Below, piece by piece: positions 45,111 through 57,700 of a stretch of 64,000 nt of DNA. The stretch is from Hirudinaria manillensis. Its lineage: Eukaryota > Annelida > Clitellata > Hirudinida > Hirudinidae. The notes beneath the pieces were generated by a model. The model ran no database searches, was not told the origin of the DNA, and worked only from the letters and a program-made list of their open reading frames with translations. The stretch covers positions 6,487,501 to 6,551,500 of the forward strand of contig CM067527.1 in NCBI GenBank assembly GCA_034509925.1, given 5' to 3'. How positions within the stretch are numbered: position 1 is the first letter of the stretch; every line of letters begins with the position of its first letter. Position numbers and translations under genes: made by a program.

Positions 45111-45548
45111 TCAGTTAACGTCAGTGGATTCGACATAACGGAAAATGGCATAACATGGGGCATCAATAAAAACATTTTATTAGTGATATAATATATAATT
45201 AACTATATAATAATCTTTTGCATTTGTCGAACGCACGATGTGATAAGTTCAATGCCAGCGCGATGAATTTTCAGGACGGTGAGTTTTCCGGGGGAATTGA
45301 ATAGCACGTACTTCTGAAAAAATAGTTAATATAAAATATACAAATATTAGTACCGAATAAATTTAAAACTGTTTACTTAACAATAATGCGATCTATAAGA
45401 AGAATAAAAGAGGAAGTGATTGTAGAGGTTGTGGCTGTATGGTGTCAAAGGTGCTTATTCAACAGATATTTTTAGTTTTGCGTTGACATTCTTTTGCTTC
45501 AACATGTCTTCTCGTTTCATTACTAAAAATATCTACTATTAATTTGGT
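45111..45548. other. Intergenic; possible 5' side of gene 6
   Basis: About 45450-45510 (CTTATTCAACAG..TTTTTAG..TTCAACATGTCTT) weakly resembles the 2263-2310 spacer. No gene or TATA arrangement like those of genes 1 and 5 is visible. Confidence 0.3.
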
Positions 45549-45644
45549 TATATATATATAAATACATGCTTTGTTATATTTACTAATATATATATATATA
45601 TATAACAACACTATATATATATATATATATTATTTTTTTTTGGG

Positions 45645-45684
<40 letters not shown>
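45549..45684. repeat. (TA)n microsatellite
   Basis: Three TA runs interrupted by short non-TA sequence, about 100 bases upstream of gene 6. It may have replaced the conserved promoter block. Confidence 0.9.
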
Positions 45685-45687
<3 letters not shown>

Positions 45688-46106
45688 CGGAGAGGTAGGG
45701 CTTTAATGTTTAAATTTCTATTATTCAATTAATCGACGTAAATATAGATTCATTAAAATCTTAAGTTACTATCCGGGGTATGAAACGATTTGTAATTTGT
45801 TTTCTGCTATTCATTAGCAATTACATTTTTGAGAATACATTCGGAATGGATTTGAAACACTTTTTACGTAATGTTTTTCCGGAGAAAGATGATGAAAAAT
45901 TCTCAAGAATGTTTGATAATCTAAAAGATTTGGGTTTTGACTCCATGTCTGATTTAAAAGAATTTGACGAAGAGGCTGCCAAAGAACTTAATTCTTTTAC
46001 TCGCATTGAAATTAAAAAGCTGACTTCTTACTTGGCAAATTTTGGTTAATCAGCAAAACTTTATTGTTAAACCAATACATGAAAAAATTCTAATTTTTAT
46101 CCGCAG

Positions 46107-46312
46107 AATTTGAAACACTGGATGGGATCTTGAGAAATATATTTGGAAACCAAAATATTGACAGAATTAAAGAAATCGAAACATTTTTGAATCAACACAG
46201 CATTCATACTCGAAAGGATTTTTTCAACATCTTGAAAATGAGGGCACAAGAATTTTTGTCTGAAAATGAATTACAGAAAATCGAGGGTTTTCTTGAAGAA
46301 TATAATGAATAA
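46107..46312 (+). pseudogene. Y' exon of gene 6 with lost splice donor
   Basis: Matches 24813-25013 codon by codon (FETL..IL, KEI.TFL, ENEL.KIE), but where gene 5 has GAAAAAT then GTAATA this copy has GAATATAATG, so the frame reads on to TAA. Confidence 0.6.
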
Positions 46313-47305
46313 GAAAAAATAAATATTAAATGATAAAATAAACATTGAATATTACATTTCGCCAAAGACTTGTACATATTTTTATATCATTTAATTTATT
46401 AATTATCCTTTTTTTCATTGTTGTTAGACAACGAGGAATACTACTACGAAATGGTGACAGGAAAACAATTTCATAGATCTGGTAGCTTGACATCAATAAA
46501 AATGATGTCTAAAAAATTTCTTTATCTACAACTTAACATGACTATTTATAGATCTAGTTCCATGCCTATTTGAGATTTTTAGAGGGTACGACTCGAAAAG
46601 AATCTCAAAAATTGAAGATATTCTGAAAGGACAGGGTATTACCGCAAAAAAAGATCTCGTATGTATTGATACGAAGAAATTTAAACGAGAAAAATTTCTT
46701 TCTGAAGTTGAAGTTTCAAAAATTGATTCCTTCCTTGAACAAAGTCAGTAAAAGCATTTGATTGAAGCATTTAATTTAAGCAATTTGCTTAATATAACAT
46801 ACAACAATCTATAAGAATGCTATTATAAAATGCTTCTTTATAAGTTATTCATCGTGATATGTTGAATTTGCCTACTTGCCGCAGCCTATGTTCTTACCTT
46901 CAAGCTTATAGGTAATAATTTAAACTTTTAAACTCTTAATTAATACTTCGGTCTTGAAGAAGTTTTAACACATAACACATTTATTTCTAATAGATTACAA
47001 AGAGCAACTTGTTGATATTAAAAAGAGTAGAGAAGCGGAACAATCAAGTTGGTAACTACTTCGCAATCTTTAGGAATAATGAACGTTAAATGCTTAATTT
47101 ACATTTGTAGAAGACCTAAAACATATTTTGAAAGAAATTTTTTATGGCACGTCTGAGAAAAGATTGGAAGACATTGAAAATATGTTACAAAAGGAGGAAA
47201 TATATTCAGGAAAAGATCTATCGATTATTGACTTAAACAGCTCAAATATGAAGCAGTCATTAACAGATGCAGAAATGCTAAAGTTTGAGATTTACTTAAA
47301 AAGAA

Positions 47306-48046
47306 GTAATTTTCATGGCAATTAAATAATTTTTTAAATTACTTTTTATTATATTTATGTTCTTGAGGTTTTAATTATTTAAAATTAAAACCTTGCGCAT
47401 CAAAAAACAAGTTACTATTAAGTTTAATTATTTTCATTTTATTAATGCTAATCTAAAAAAAAGGAAGGTTCAAAATTGACCACAAAAACGCGAAATGAAT
47501 TAATAAATATTATCATAGATTATTTAAATAATTTCAATCAATCGTCTTTTCATTAAAGCTTTAGTCACCCACCATTATGTAAATCATAAAAATGTTATTC
47601 ATGTTTAATTAATTTTAACTACTTAAACTGTAAATCAGAATCCTGCAATCAACAATGTTCGGTCCATATTTTTAACGAAAGATAAAGTAGCTTAATGAAA
47701 AACTGAAGGCTGTTTTAGTGATGAGTTCAATAATATTCACAAAATTAAATTTTTAACAATTTATGGAATTGGAGTTATTTGTAAAAGTTAATTTCAATAA
47801 ATAAACATATACATTACAGACCTAGCATTTTAGACGCCTTTTAATTTTATGCTTTTCTAAAACTCTGGCTTTAAAGGTAACAAAATTTATATCAAGTCAT
47901 GGATTTCCAGTACAGTCAAACCTTTTGGAATAATAAAGTGATCGTAAAAAGCTGTTTACTTTTGAATATTATTCCTATTATCTGTTCTGTAACTCATTTA
48001 TTATGCAATTGTTAGTATTAACATTGCAATAACAATGATATTCCAG
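47306..48046. other. Intron of gene 6, no feature seen
   Basis: AT-rich, with no transposon ends or coding signal. Confidence 0.4.
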
Positions 48047-48143
48047 CAAATTTGGAGCAGTATAAGAAAATTATGGAGGACAGACATTTGGAAAAATCGA
48101 GTTTGTAATGAATATGTTTGTCAAATTACTTGAATGTATATAC

Positions 48144-48346
48144 TGTTGGATCCCTGACATTAATTAATTAATTAATTAATTAAGTTTAGTTAATATTCAG
48201 AATCTTTTATTTCGAAGTCGTATCTAGCGATTCGAGTCATTAGGTAGTTCCGATCAAAGACAAACATCTAAACATCTCTGCCATTAGTTTATCCCAATAA
48301 AGTTATCCTTACGTTAAATAATTCATCAGACCCCTAGGTTACAACA
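48144..48346 (+). repeat. Gypsy A LTR, second subtype (5')
   Basis: 203 bp; the middle reads GATCAAAGACAAACATCTAA instead of the usual CGTCGGGACAAGCAATCG, like the solo LTR at 20758. Confidence 0.88.
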
Positions 48347-48426
48347 TTGGTGTCAGGAGTGGGATTTAGCGTCGTAAAGGGATATCGATTCACTAGAGGT
48401 AAAAAGAGCGAGTTTTAACGACAGAA

Positions 48427-49851
48427 ATGGGACCTAAGATACTGGAAGATTTGCGCGTTCCCGATTTGAGACGAGAACTAAGGAATCGAGGCCTGGATGC
48501 AACTGGCCTAAAAGCCGAACTACAAGGACGGCTCGAGGAATGGCTTTTTGAAAATAATCACGATCCGTCGGAGTATGAATTTGGGGTTCAAAAAGAAAAA
48601 CAATGGGAAGCCCTTCAGACTGCTATAGAAGCCAACAATAATGCCCTGGATGCTTTGCGGTCAGATATGAAATGCGACAATAATGTTTTGCGGTCAGACA
48701 ATAATGCTTTGCGGTCAGATATGAAATGCGGCTTGGATGCTTTGCGGTCAGATATGAAATGCGACATTGATGATTTGCGGTCGGATATGAAATCCGATAT
48801 AGCCAACTTCCAGGTAGCCATGGATGTTTTACGGGAGCAGGTAAAGACAGACGTAGCCAAATTCCAGACATCCATGGATGTTCTGCGGGAAGAGGTAAGA
48901 ACTGATGCAGCCAAATTCCAGACATCCATGGAAGAGGTAAAAACTGACGTAGCCAACCTCAGATCATCCAAGGAAATGGCCGACCTTAGAAAGGTTAAAG
49001 CAGAATTAGATGCACTAAAAGAAGAGCAGAGGAGGGAAATAGAGAAGTTTAAGAAATACAATGAATCGAAAATAGAGACATTTGGAAGAGAGAAAACGAC
49101 AAGACCACCATTATTCGACGGACAAGGGCCATGGGCAGTGTTCAGACATCAGTTTGAAACTGCCGCTGAACGTAACAAGTGGACCGAAGAGGAAAAAGCA
49201 ACAGAACTGATAATGGTACTGCGAGGAAGGGCAGCCGAGCTTTTGCAAACAATGCTCCACTGTAAAGCCTATTCAGAAATAGCAGAAGCAATGGAAAGAA
49301 GATTTGGGAATGGCCACATGCTGGAAGTACATAAAAACGAATTAAAAAACCGTACGCAAAAACAGGGCGAAACACTCCAAGAATTAGAGGCTGATGTCAG
49401 AAGGCTCGCATACCTAGCCCACCCAGGACAGTCAACAGATTTCATCGAAAACATTGTAACTGACGCCTTCATTGATGGGATAAGGGATGTGGAAACAAAA
49501 TTGGCATTAAAAATACATGGGAAGAAGGCCAGCCACGAAGCATTGGCGTTTGCAATCTCAATGGAGGCGGCAAGAGCTTCAATCCAAAACAGCTTGAATG
49601 TAAGGAAAATTGAAGCACAGGAAGACAAAGACAAGGAGAAAGACAATGATAAAGACAGTGAGATAATTAGAAGAATGGCCGAACAAATCAATAACCTCAG
49701 CAAACCTCAAGGAAAACCAAGGTTCCAAGAAGTAGATAGAAGACCAAGGTGCTTCAGATGTAACAAGCCTGGCCATTTAGCCCGAGATTGCAGAACGACA
49801 TTTCCCCCAAAACAACAGTACTGGGGAAGATCGTACAATCAGGAAAACTAG
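48427..49851 (+). CDS. Gag of the mosaic Gypsy A copy (truncated)
   Basis: SAP domain, four 11-codon LRSDM repeats plus one 7-codon unit, 18-codon repeats, capsid, and zinc knuckle CFRCNKPGHLARDC. The C-terminal third is the diverged subtype (RIMAEQINNLSKPQGKPRF-like stretch versus IARQINDLSKPQRNLRF). It stops at TAG (49851) shortly after the knuckle, where intact copies continue into protease. Confidence 0.85.
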   Translation: MGPKILEDLRVPDLRRELRNRGLDATGLKAELQGRLEEWLFENNHDPSEYEFGVQKEKQWEALQTAIEANNNALDALRSDMKCDNNVLRSDNNALRSDMKCGLDALRSDMKCDIDDLRSDMKSDIANFQVAMDVLREQVKTDVAKFQTSMDVLREEVRTDAAKFQTSMEEVKTDVANLRSSKEMADLRKVKAELDALKEEQRREIEKFKKYNESKIETFGREKTTRPPLFDGQGPWAVFRHQFETAAERNKWTEEEKATELIMVLRGRAAELLQTMLHCKAYSEIAEAMERRFGNGHMLEVHKNELKNRTQKQGETLQELEADVRRLAYLAHPGQSTDFIENIVTDAFIDGIRDVETKLALKIHGKKASHEALAFAISMEAARASIQNSLNVRKIEAQEDKDKEKDNDKDSEIIRRMAEQINNLSKPQGKPRFQEVDRRPRCFRCNKPGHLARDCRTTFPPKQQYWGRSYNQEN

Positions 49852-50297
49852 AAGCTACCGGTTTTGGGGGGCAAAGATCGGTTCAGCAAACTCGAAATGC
49901 CCCACTCATCTTTCACGTTACAGCACTAGGGAAAGAATCATAGCTGGGAGTTAAAGGGAAAATAGGAGGGAATGAATACAATATGGTAATAGACACAGGG
50001 GCATCTGCATCCATTATCCAACCAAAGTTAGCAGAAAGCAGTAAAATAACCGTAGCCAAAAATTACAAGCTAAAAACAGCCACAGGGGAATTAGTGCCAG
50101 TCCAGGGAACTACAGCTATTACAGTAGATTTAGGAGGCAAGTCATTCAAACAAGAATTCATGATAGCCAATATCACAGATGAATGTATACTTGGATTGGA
50201 TTTCATGCGACGTTACGGAATTTCCATTGACATGAAAAGCGGCATCCTTCAACAAGGAACGATGGAGATTCCTCTACACTACATGAGCTTACTGTAA
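49852..50297 (+). pseudogene. Protease remnant of the mosaic copy
   Basis: Frame from 49983 has the aspartic protease site DTGAS and ILGLDFMRRYGIS, and ends MSLL at the deletion junction (50284/50285), where the downstream sequence is out of frame. A TAG also occurs near 49940. Confidence 0.8.
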
Positions 50298-52180
50298 AAG
50301 GCAAGCCATTTATCTGGAACGACAGCTGTGAGAAAGCATTTGATAATCTGAAAGAAGCTATGACAACGGCACCGATCCTGGCATATCCTATTCCCGGATT
50401 ACCTTTTATCCTCGATACAGATGCCAGTAACTGTGGAATCGGGGCAGTTCTTTCCCAGCAGGTTGAAAATGAAGAAAAAGTTCTAGCATTTTATAGCCGT
50501 TCACTGTCTAAAGCGGAAAGAAACTATTGCGTGACCCGGAGAGAATTATTAGCAGCAGTAGAATCCATGAAACACTTCCAGAAATATCTTTTGGGCCAGC
50601 CGTTTTTGCTAAGAACGGATCACGCCTCTCTGAGGTGGCTGTTAAACTTTGAAAACCCAGAAGGTCAAATGGCGAGGTGGATTGAAAGACTACAAGGTTT
50701 TCAGTTTAATATTGAACACAGGAGAGGTCAAATACACAACAACGCTGATGCGCTATCACGACGTCCTTGTCAACTTAACTGCAGACACTGCAACAACGCA
50801 GAGAAAAAACAGGAGACCGAAGAATGTCGACAAATTCGTATCACGGCTCCCGAACCCTGGACAGAAAGCGGGTTACGAGATCTGCAATTAAGAGACGAAG
50901 CACTCGCACCCATACTACAGTGGATGGAGGCCGGGGTGAAACCAGATTGGCAACAGATAGCGGAGCACGGGGAAGTTACTAAGTCCTATTGGGCACAGTG
51001 GGATTCCTTGAGAATTAGTAATGGACTCCTACATAGGAAGTGGGAAACAGAGGATGGCACCGACTATCACCTTCAAATAGTACTTCCGAGATCTTGCGTC
51101 TCTGAGGTGTTACAAGAATTCCATAACGGAACCTCAGGCGGACACCTAGGAGTGAATAAAACTATCAGGAAGGTGAGGGAGAGGTTTTACTGGTTGCACT
51201 ACAAACAAGACGTTGAGGAGTGGTGTAGGAATTGCAATAATTGCGCAACCAGTAAAGGTCCTCAAAGGAAGACTAAAGGTCTAATGCAACCTTATAATGT
51301 GGGAGTACCTTTTGAAAGAATAGCTTTGGATATTGCCGGACCATTCACTGCATCAAAGAAGGGAAATCGGTACATATTAGTGATCAGCGATTACTTCACC
51401 AAATGGACTGAAGCGTTTGCACTGCCAAATCAGGAGGCGGGAAATTTAGCTGATGCTCTCGTAAATAATTGGATTAGTCGATTCGGGGTGCCATTAGAGT
51501 TACATTCGGACCAAGGAAGGAATTTCGAGTCGAAAATATTTCAAGAGCTATGCGAAAACCTTGGAATCCATAAGACAAGAACCACTGCATTACATCCGCA
51601 ATCGGACGGTATGGTCGAGAGATTTAATAGGACCATGGAACAGTATTTGTCAAAAATGGTAAGTGAACAGCAAGATGACTGGGACAGATACCTACCACTT
51701 TTCCTTATGGCCTACCGGACAGCCGTGCATAAAACGACAGGAATCAGTCCATCGAAAATGACATTCGGGAGGGAGATTCGTCTTCCTGCCGATATGATGT
51801 TCGGAAGAGCAGAGGAACCTAAGTCGGCATGTGACTACGTTTCAAGCCTAAGAAATACACTTGCCGACACACATCAGGTTGCCCGGAAAAATATAAGTGT
51901 TAATAGCGATCAAGCCACAGCGAGATACGATAGGCAAGCCAATGACATAAGCTTTAAAGAAAATGAACTAGTCTGGCTATACAACCCCCAACGAAAAAAA
52001 GGGAAGTCGCCAAAGTTACAAAAAGATTGGGAAGGACCATACCGAATCATAAAGAAAATAAACGACGTGGTATACCGCATACAGAAGTCAGCAAGGACTA
52101 GAATGAAAGTGGTCCACAGCAATCGATTAGCAAAATATCACGGAGAAACAGAACAGCCTGTTCGGGACGAACAGATTTAA
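50285..52180 (+). pseudogene. RNase H-integrase of the mosaic copy
   Basis: Starts mid-polymerase after the deletion. Open from the RNase H domain (DTDASNCGIGAVLS) through integrase (HHCC finger, DIAGPF, SDQGRNF, SDGMVERF) to the normal stop. There is no reverse transcriptase and no own start; the first ATG (50360) is an internal methionine. Confidence 0.85.
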
Positions 52181-52191
52181 GGAGGGGGTAA

Positions 52192-52410
52192 TGTTGGATC
52201 CCTGACATTAATTAATTAATTAAATAATTAATTAATTAAGTTTAGTTAATATTCAGAATCTTTTATTTCGAAGTCGTATCTAGCGATTCGAGTCCGGACA
52301 GTTCCGTCGGGACAAGCAATCGACCAAATCGTCCAGCCGTATTTGCCATTAGTTAAATCCAATAAAGATATCCTTACGTTAATTAATTCATCAGACCCCG
52401 GGTTACAACA
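52192..52410 (+). repeat. Gypsy A LTR, first subtype (3')
   Basis: 219 bp; identical to the young LTRs except for GAGTCCGGACAG in place of GAGTCATTAGGCAG. Confidence 0.9.
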
Positions 52411-52848
52411 ATACACATGGTTTCATAAGCACTTTTCCATTTTTATAGTAATACTCCTTGAAGGCTCTTGTGGCTGTAATTTGTGGCTGGATTTCGAATG
52501 CAATACATTGGGATGCTATTACCGCAACCATCTGAATTAAGTTGAACGCTTGATTACTCATTTAGATGTTTTCAAACTGCAGAAAATCTTAAAGAAGTTT
52601 TGAAAGAAGTGTTTATGGGGACTCCTGAGCAAAGAATGGAAGAAATCGAAATTATTTTAAAAGGGGAACAAATATATTCGGAATCAGACTTGATGATTAT
52701 AGATACTAATGATTTACGAGAAAAATCCACATCAAACAATTGCTTATCAAATAACGAAATACTGAAAATAGAAGAATATATTAGAAAAAGTACTTCTAAT
52801 TTGTCAAATATTCAGAGTTTATTAAGTTAATGTGTTATTACTTTATAT

Positions 52849-53069
52849 TGTTGTGACCCGGGGTCTGATGAATTAATTAACGTAAGGATATCTTTATTGG
52901 ATTTAACTAATGGCAAATACGGCTGGACGATTTGGTCGATTGCTTGTCCCGACGGAACTGCCTAATGACTCGAATCGCTAGATACGACTTCGAAATAAAA
53001 GATTCTGAATATTAACTAAACTTAATTAATTAATTATTTAATTAATTAATTAATGTCAGGGATCCAACA
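52849..53069 (-). repeat. Gypsy A LTR (3' of minus copy)
   Basis: 221 bp, carrying the copy-specific G in the terminal GGGTCACAACA. Confidence 0.93.
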
Positions 53070-53080
53070 TTACCCCCTCC

Positions 53081-54775
53081 TTAAATCTGTTCGTCCCGAA
53101 CAGGCTGTTCTGTTTCTCCGTGATATTTTGCTAATCGATTGCTGTGGACCACTTTCATTCTAGTCCTTGCTGACTTCTGTATGCGGTATACCACGTCGTT
53201 TATTTTCTTTATGATTCGGTATGGTCCTTCCCAATCTTTTTGTAACTTTGGCGACTTCCCTTTTCTTCGTTGGGGGTTGTATAGCCAGACTAGTTCATCT
53301 TCTTTAAAACTTACATCATTGGCTTGCCTATCGTATCTCGCTTTGGCTTGATCGCTATTAACACTTATATTTTTTCGGGCAACCTGATGTGTGTCGGCAA
53401 GTGTATTTCTTAGGCTTGAAACGTAGTCACATGCCGACTTAGGTTCCTCTGCTCTTCCGAACATCATATCGGCAGGAAGACGAATCTCCCTCCCGAATGT
53501 CATTTTCGATGGACTGATTCCTGTCGTTTTATGCACGGCTGTCCGGTAGGCCATAAGGAAAAGTGGCAGGTATCTGTCCCAGTCATCTTGCTGTTCACTT
53601 ACCATTTTTGACAAATACTGTTCCATGGTCCTGTTAAATCTCTCGACCATACCGTCCGATTGTGGATGTAATGCAGTGGTTCTTGTCTTATGGATTCCAA
53701 GGTTTTCGCATAGCTCTTGAAATATTTTCGACTCGAAATTCCTTCCTTGGTCCGAATGTAACTCTAATGGCACCCCGAATCGACTAATCCAATTATTTAC
53801 GAGAGCATCAGCTACATTTTCCGCCTCCTGATTTGGCAGTGCAAACGCTTCAGTCCATTTGGTGAAGTAATCGCTGATCACTAATATGTACCGATTTCCC
53901 TTCTTTGATGCAGGGAATGGTCCGGCAATATCCAAAGCTATTCTTTCAAAAGGTACTCCCACATTATAAGGTTGCATTAGACCTTTAGTCTTCCTTTGAG
54001 GACCTTTACTGGTTGCGCAATTATTGCAATTCCTACACCACTCCTCAACGTCTTGTTTGTAGTGCAACCAGTAAAACCTCTCCCTCACCTTCCTGATGGT
54101 TTTATTCACTCCTAGGTGTCCGCCTGAGGTTCCGTTATGGAATTCTTGTAACACCTCAGAGACGCAAGATCTCGGAAGTACTATTTGAAGGTGATAGTCG
54201 GTGCCATCCTCTGTTTCCCACTTCCTATGTAGGAGTCCATTACTAATTCTCAAGGAATCCCACTGTGCCCAATAGGACTTAGTAACTTCTCCGTGCTCCG
54301 CTATCTGTTGCCAATCTGGTTTCACCCCGGCCTCCATCCACTGTAGTATGGGTGCAAGTGCTTCGTCTCTTAATTGTAGATCTCGTAACCCGCTTTCCGT
54401 CCAGGGTTCGGGAGCCGTGATACGAATTTGTCGACATTCTTCGGTTTCCTGTTTTTTCTCTGCGTTGTTGCAGTGTCTGCAGTTAAGTGGACAAGGACGT
54501 CGTGATAGCGCATCAGCGTTGTTGTGTATTTGACCTCTCCTGTGTTCAATATTGAACTGAAAACCCTGTAGTTTTTCAATCCACCTCGCCATCTGACCTT
54601 CTGGGTTTTTAAAGTTTAACAGCCACCTCAGAGAGGCGTGATCCGTTCTTAGCAAAAACGGCTGGCCCAAAAGATATTTCTGGAAGTGTTTCATGGATTC
54701 TACTGCTGCTAATAATTCTCTCCTGGTCACGCAATAGTTTCTTTCTGCTTTAGAAAGTGAACGGCTATAAAATGC
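53081..54775 (-). pseudogene. RNase H-integrase part of the minus Gypsy A Pol
   Basis: Open frame with the rest of RNase H (TRRELLAAVESMKHFQ, TDHASLRWLL) and complete integrase motifs. It has no ATG start of its own; it is separated from RT by the single-base frameshift near 54818. Confidence 0.9.
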
Positions 54776-57700
54776 TAGAACTTTTTCTTCATTTTCAACC
54801 TGCTGGGAAAGAACTGCCCGATTCCACAGTTACTGGCATCTGTATCGAGGACAAAAGGTAATCCGGGAATAGGATATGCCAGGATCGGTGCCGTTGTCAT
54901 AGCTTCTTTCAGATTATCAAATGCTTTCTCACAGCTGTCGTTCCAGATAAATGGCTTGCCTTTTACAGTAAGCTCATGAAGGCTTTTTGCGATGTTTGAA
55001 AAGTTGGCAATAAATCGTCTGTAATAGGTACAAAGTCCTAAGAAGCTTTGAAGTTCCTGGATATTTTTGGGTACAGGCCAATTTTTTACTACCTCGACTT
55101 TATCTGGATCTGTACTAACACCTTCAGAAGACACGATATGGCCAAGGTATTTGACTTCTTTTTTAAAGAGTGAGCATTTCTTTGGACTCAGTTTCATGCC
55201 TGCCTCTCTAATCCTACTAAATACTTCTCGGAGGTTGTCTAAATGTTCTCCAAATGTTTTTCCGACAACAATTATGTCATCCAAATATACTAGGCATACT
55301 TTCCAATTGAGTCCCCTTAGTATATGTTCCATTAATCTTTCAAACGTCGCTGGGGCATTGCATAGCCCGAACGGCATGACAGTGAATTGCCATAGTCCTT
55401 CACCTGTTGAGAAAGCCGTTTTTTCTTTATCGTCAGGATGTAACTCCACTTGCCAGTAACCACTTTTGAGATCTAATGTGGAAAAAATTTTTGATCCCGA
55501 GAGAGTGTCTAAAGTGTCATCGATTCTAGGTAAGGGGTAGCTGTCCTTAAGTGTCATTTCGTTCAGCTTTCTATAGTCGACACAAAAACGAAGTGATCCG
55601 TCTTTCTTCTTAACGAGTACCACCGGTGAGCTCCAGGGGCTATTTGACGGTTCAATAACCCCTTGGTCTTGCATTTCTTTTATCATTTCCTTGGCGTTTG
55701 CTCTTGTAGCTAAAGGAAGTGGACGGGGGTTTTGTCGAATGGGTTTAGCACCGGCCGTATTTATTTGATGTTGCACGAGGTTAGTCCTACCCAAAGGGCT
55801 GTCTTGTTCAGCCATTATATCCTGAAATTCGCTAAGCAGATTTTTCGCTTGTTGATAATCTTCTTTTTGTAGAGTTTTGTCTAAATCTTTCAGGAGATTG
55901 TCCATTAATGGTTTAGACATAGTATCCCTTTTGATATGCTTATTTCCACTTCCATCTAATGTTAATATGCGTTCCACGTTCCTGCAAAGTGCGATAGGTG
56001 TTCCTGCTTTGATCTGTTGTTCCTGGTCAGATAGATTCATTACCCTCAGTGGAACTCTGCCGGTGTTCAGCTTGACTAGTGCTCGTCCTATTAGTAGTCC
56101 TTGGCCAATGCCCGATTGATCTTCGACTGCTCCTATACCAAATTTTGTATAGTCGCCTTCTAGCCCGCCCCAAATTAAGCTTTCCGACTGTGCCGGGATG
56201 GTCTCGTTTTGTAATACTTTTACAAACGTGTCTTTGATTTCTGTACCTCCGTAGTGTAGAGGAATCTCCATTGCTCCTTGTTGAAGGGTGCCGCCCTTCA
56301 TGTCAATGGAAATTCCATAGCGTCGCATGAAATCCAATCCCAGTATACATTCGTCTGTTATATTGGCTATCATAAATTCCTGTTCGAATGACTTGCCTCC
56401 TAAATCCACTGTAATAGTTGTGGTTCCTTGAACTGGCACTAATTCTCCGGTGGCTGTTTTTAGCTTGTAGTTGTTGGTCGTTACTTTACTGTTTCTTGCC
56501 AACTTTGGTTGGACAATAGAAGTAGATGCCCCTGTGTCTATTACAAGATTATATTCTTTCCCTCCAATTTTCCCTTTAACCTCTAGTGATGATCCTTTTC
56601 CTAATGCTGTAACGTGAAAGACGAGTGGGGCATTTCGAGTTTGCTGAAACGATCTTTGCCCCTTAAAATTAGCAGCTTCAGGTTTTTCTGATTTATAGGG
56701 CTCTCTCCAGTACTGCCGATTTTTGGAGAAGGTCGTTCTACATTCTCGGGCTAAATGGCCAGGCTTGTTGCACCTGAAGCACCTTGGTCTTCTATCTACT
56801 ACCTGGAATCTTAAGTTTCTTTGGGGCTTGCTGAGGTCATTGATTTGTCGAGCTATTTTTGTAATCATCTCTCTGTCTTTGTCATTATCTTTATCTTTCT
56901 CCTTGCCTCTGTCTTCCTGAGCTTCAATTTTCTTTACATTCAAGCTTTTTTGGATTGAGGCTCTTGCCGCTTCCATGGAGATTGCAAACGCCAATGCTTC
57001 ATGGCTGGCCTTTATTCCATGAATTTTTAGTGCCATTTTGGTTTCCGCATCCCTTATCCCATCAACGAAGGCGTCAGTTATAATGTTTTCAATGAAATCC
57101 GTTGACTGTCCTGGATGGGCTAAGTATGCGAGCCTTCTGACGTCAGCTTCTAATTCTTGGAGTGATTCGCCCTGTTTTTGCGTACGGTTTTTTAATTCGT
57201 TTTTATGTACTTCCAGCATGTGGCCATTCCCAAATCTTCTTTCCATTGCTTCTGCTATTTCTGAATAGGCTTTACAGTGGAGCATTGTTTGCAAAAGCTC
57301 GGCTGCCCTTCCTCGCAGTACCATTATCAGTTCTGTTGCTTTTTCCTCTTCGGTCCACTTGTTACGTTCAGCGGCAGTTTCAAACTGATGTCTGAACACT
57401 GCCCATGGCCCTTGTCCGTCGAATAATGGTGGTCTTGTCGTTTTCTCTCTTCCATATGTCTCTGTTTTCGATTCATTGTATTTTTTAAACTTCTCTATTT
57501 CCCTCCTCTGCTCTTCTTTTAGTGCATCTAATTCTGCTTTAACCTTTCTCAGGTTGGCCATCTCCTTGGATGATCTGAGGTTGGCTACGTCCGTTTTTAC
57601 CTCTTCCATGGATGTCTGGAATTTGGCTGCATCAGTTCTTACCTCTTCCCGCAGAACATCCATGGATGTCTGGAATTTGGCTACGTCTGTTTTTACCTGC

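Larger units (their letters stand above)
48144..52410 (+). mobile_element. Gypsy A mosaic copy with internal deletion
   Basis: 5' LTR 48144-48346 and 3' LTR 52192-52410 are of different subtypes, yet ATAC flanks both sides (48140-48143, 52411-52414), so they form one insertion. Internal segments alternate between near identity with the young copies (48427 to about 49375; after 50285) and a diverged version (about 49376-50284). About 1.7 kb from late protease to the end of RT is missing at 50284/50285. It lies in an intron of gene 6. Confidence 0.9.

Noticed and set aside
45549..45684. TA-rich block as an origin or matrix-attachment element
   Set aside because: It is a plain dinucleotide microsatellite with no supporting feature.
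2843..46044. X exons spaced about 21.5 kb apart (2843, 24546, 45842) as a regular duplication period
   Set aside because: The spacing is mostly made of independent transposon insertions, so the equal distances look coincidental.
48653..48800. Regularly spaced repeats resembling a CRISPR array
   Set aside because: They are in-frame 33- and 21-bp coiled-coil repeats of Gag with no unique spacers, in an animal genome.
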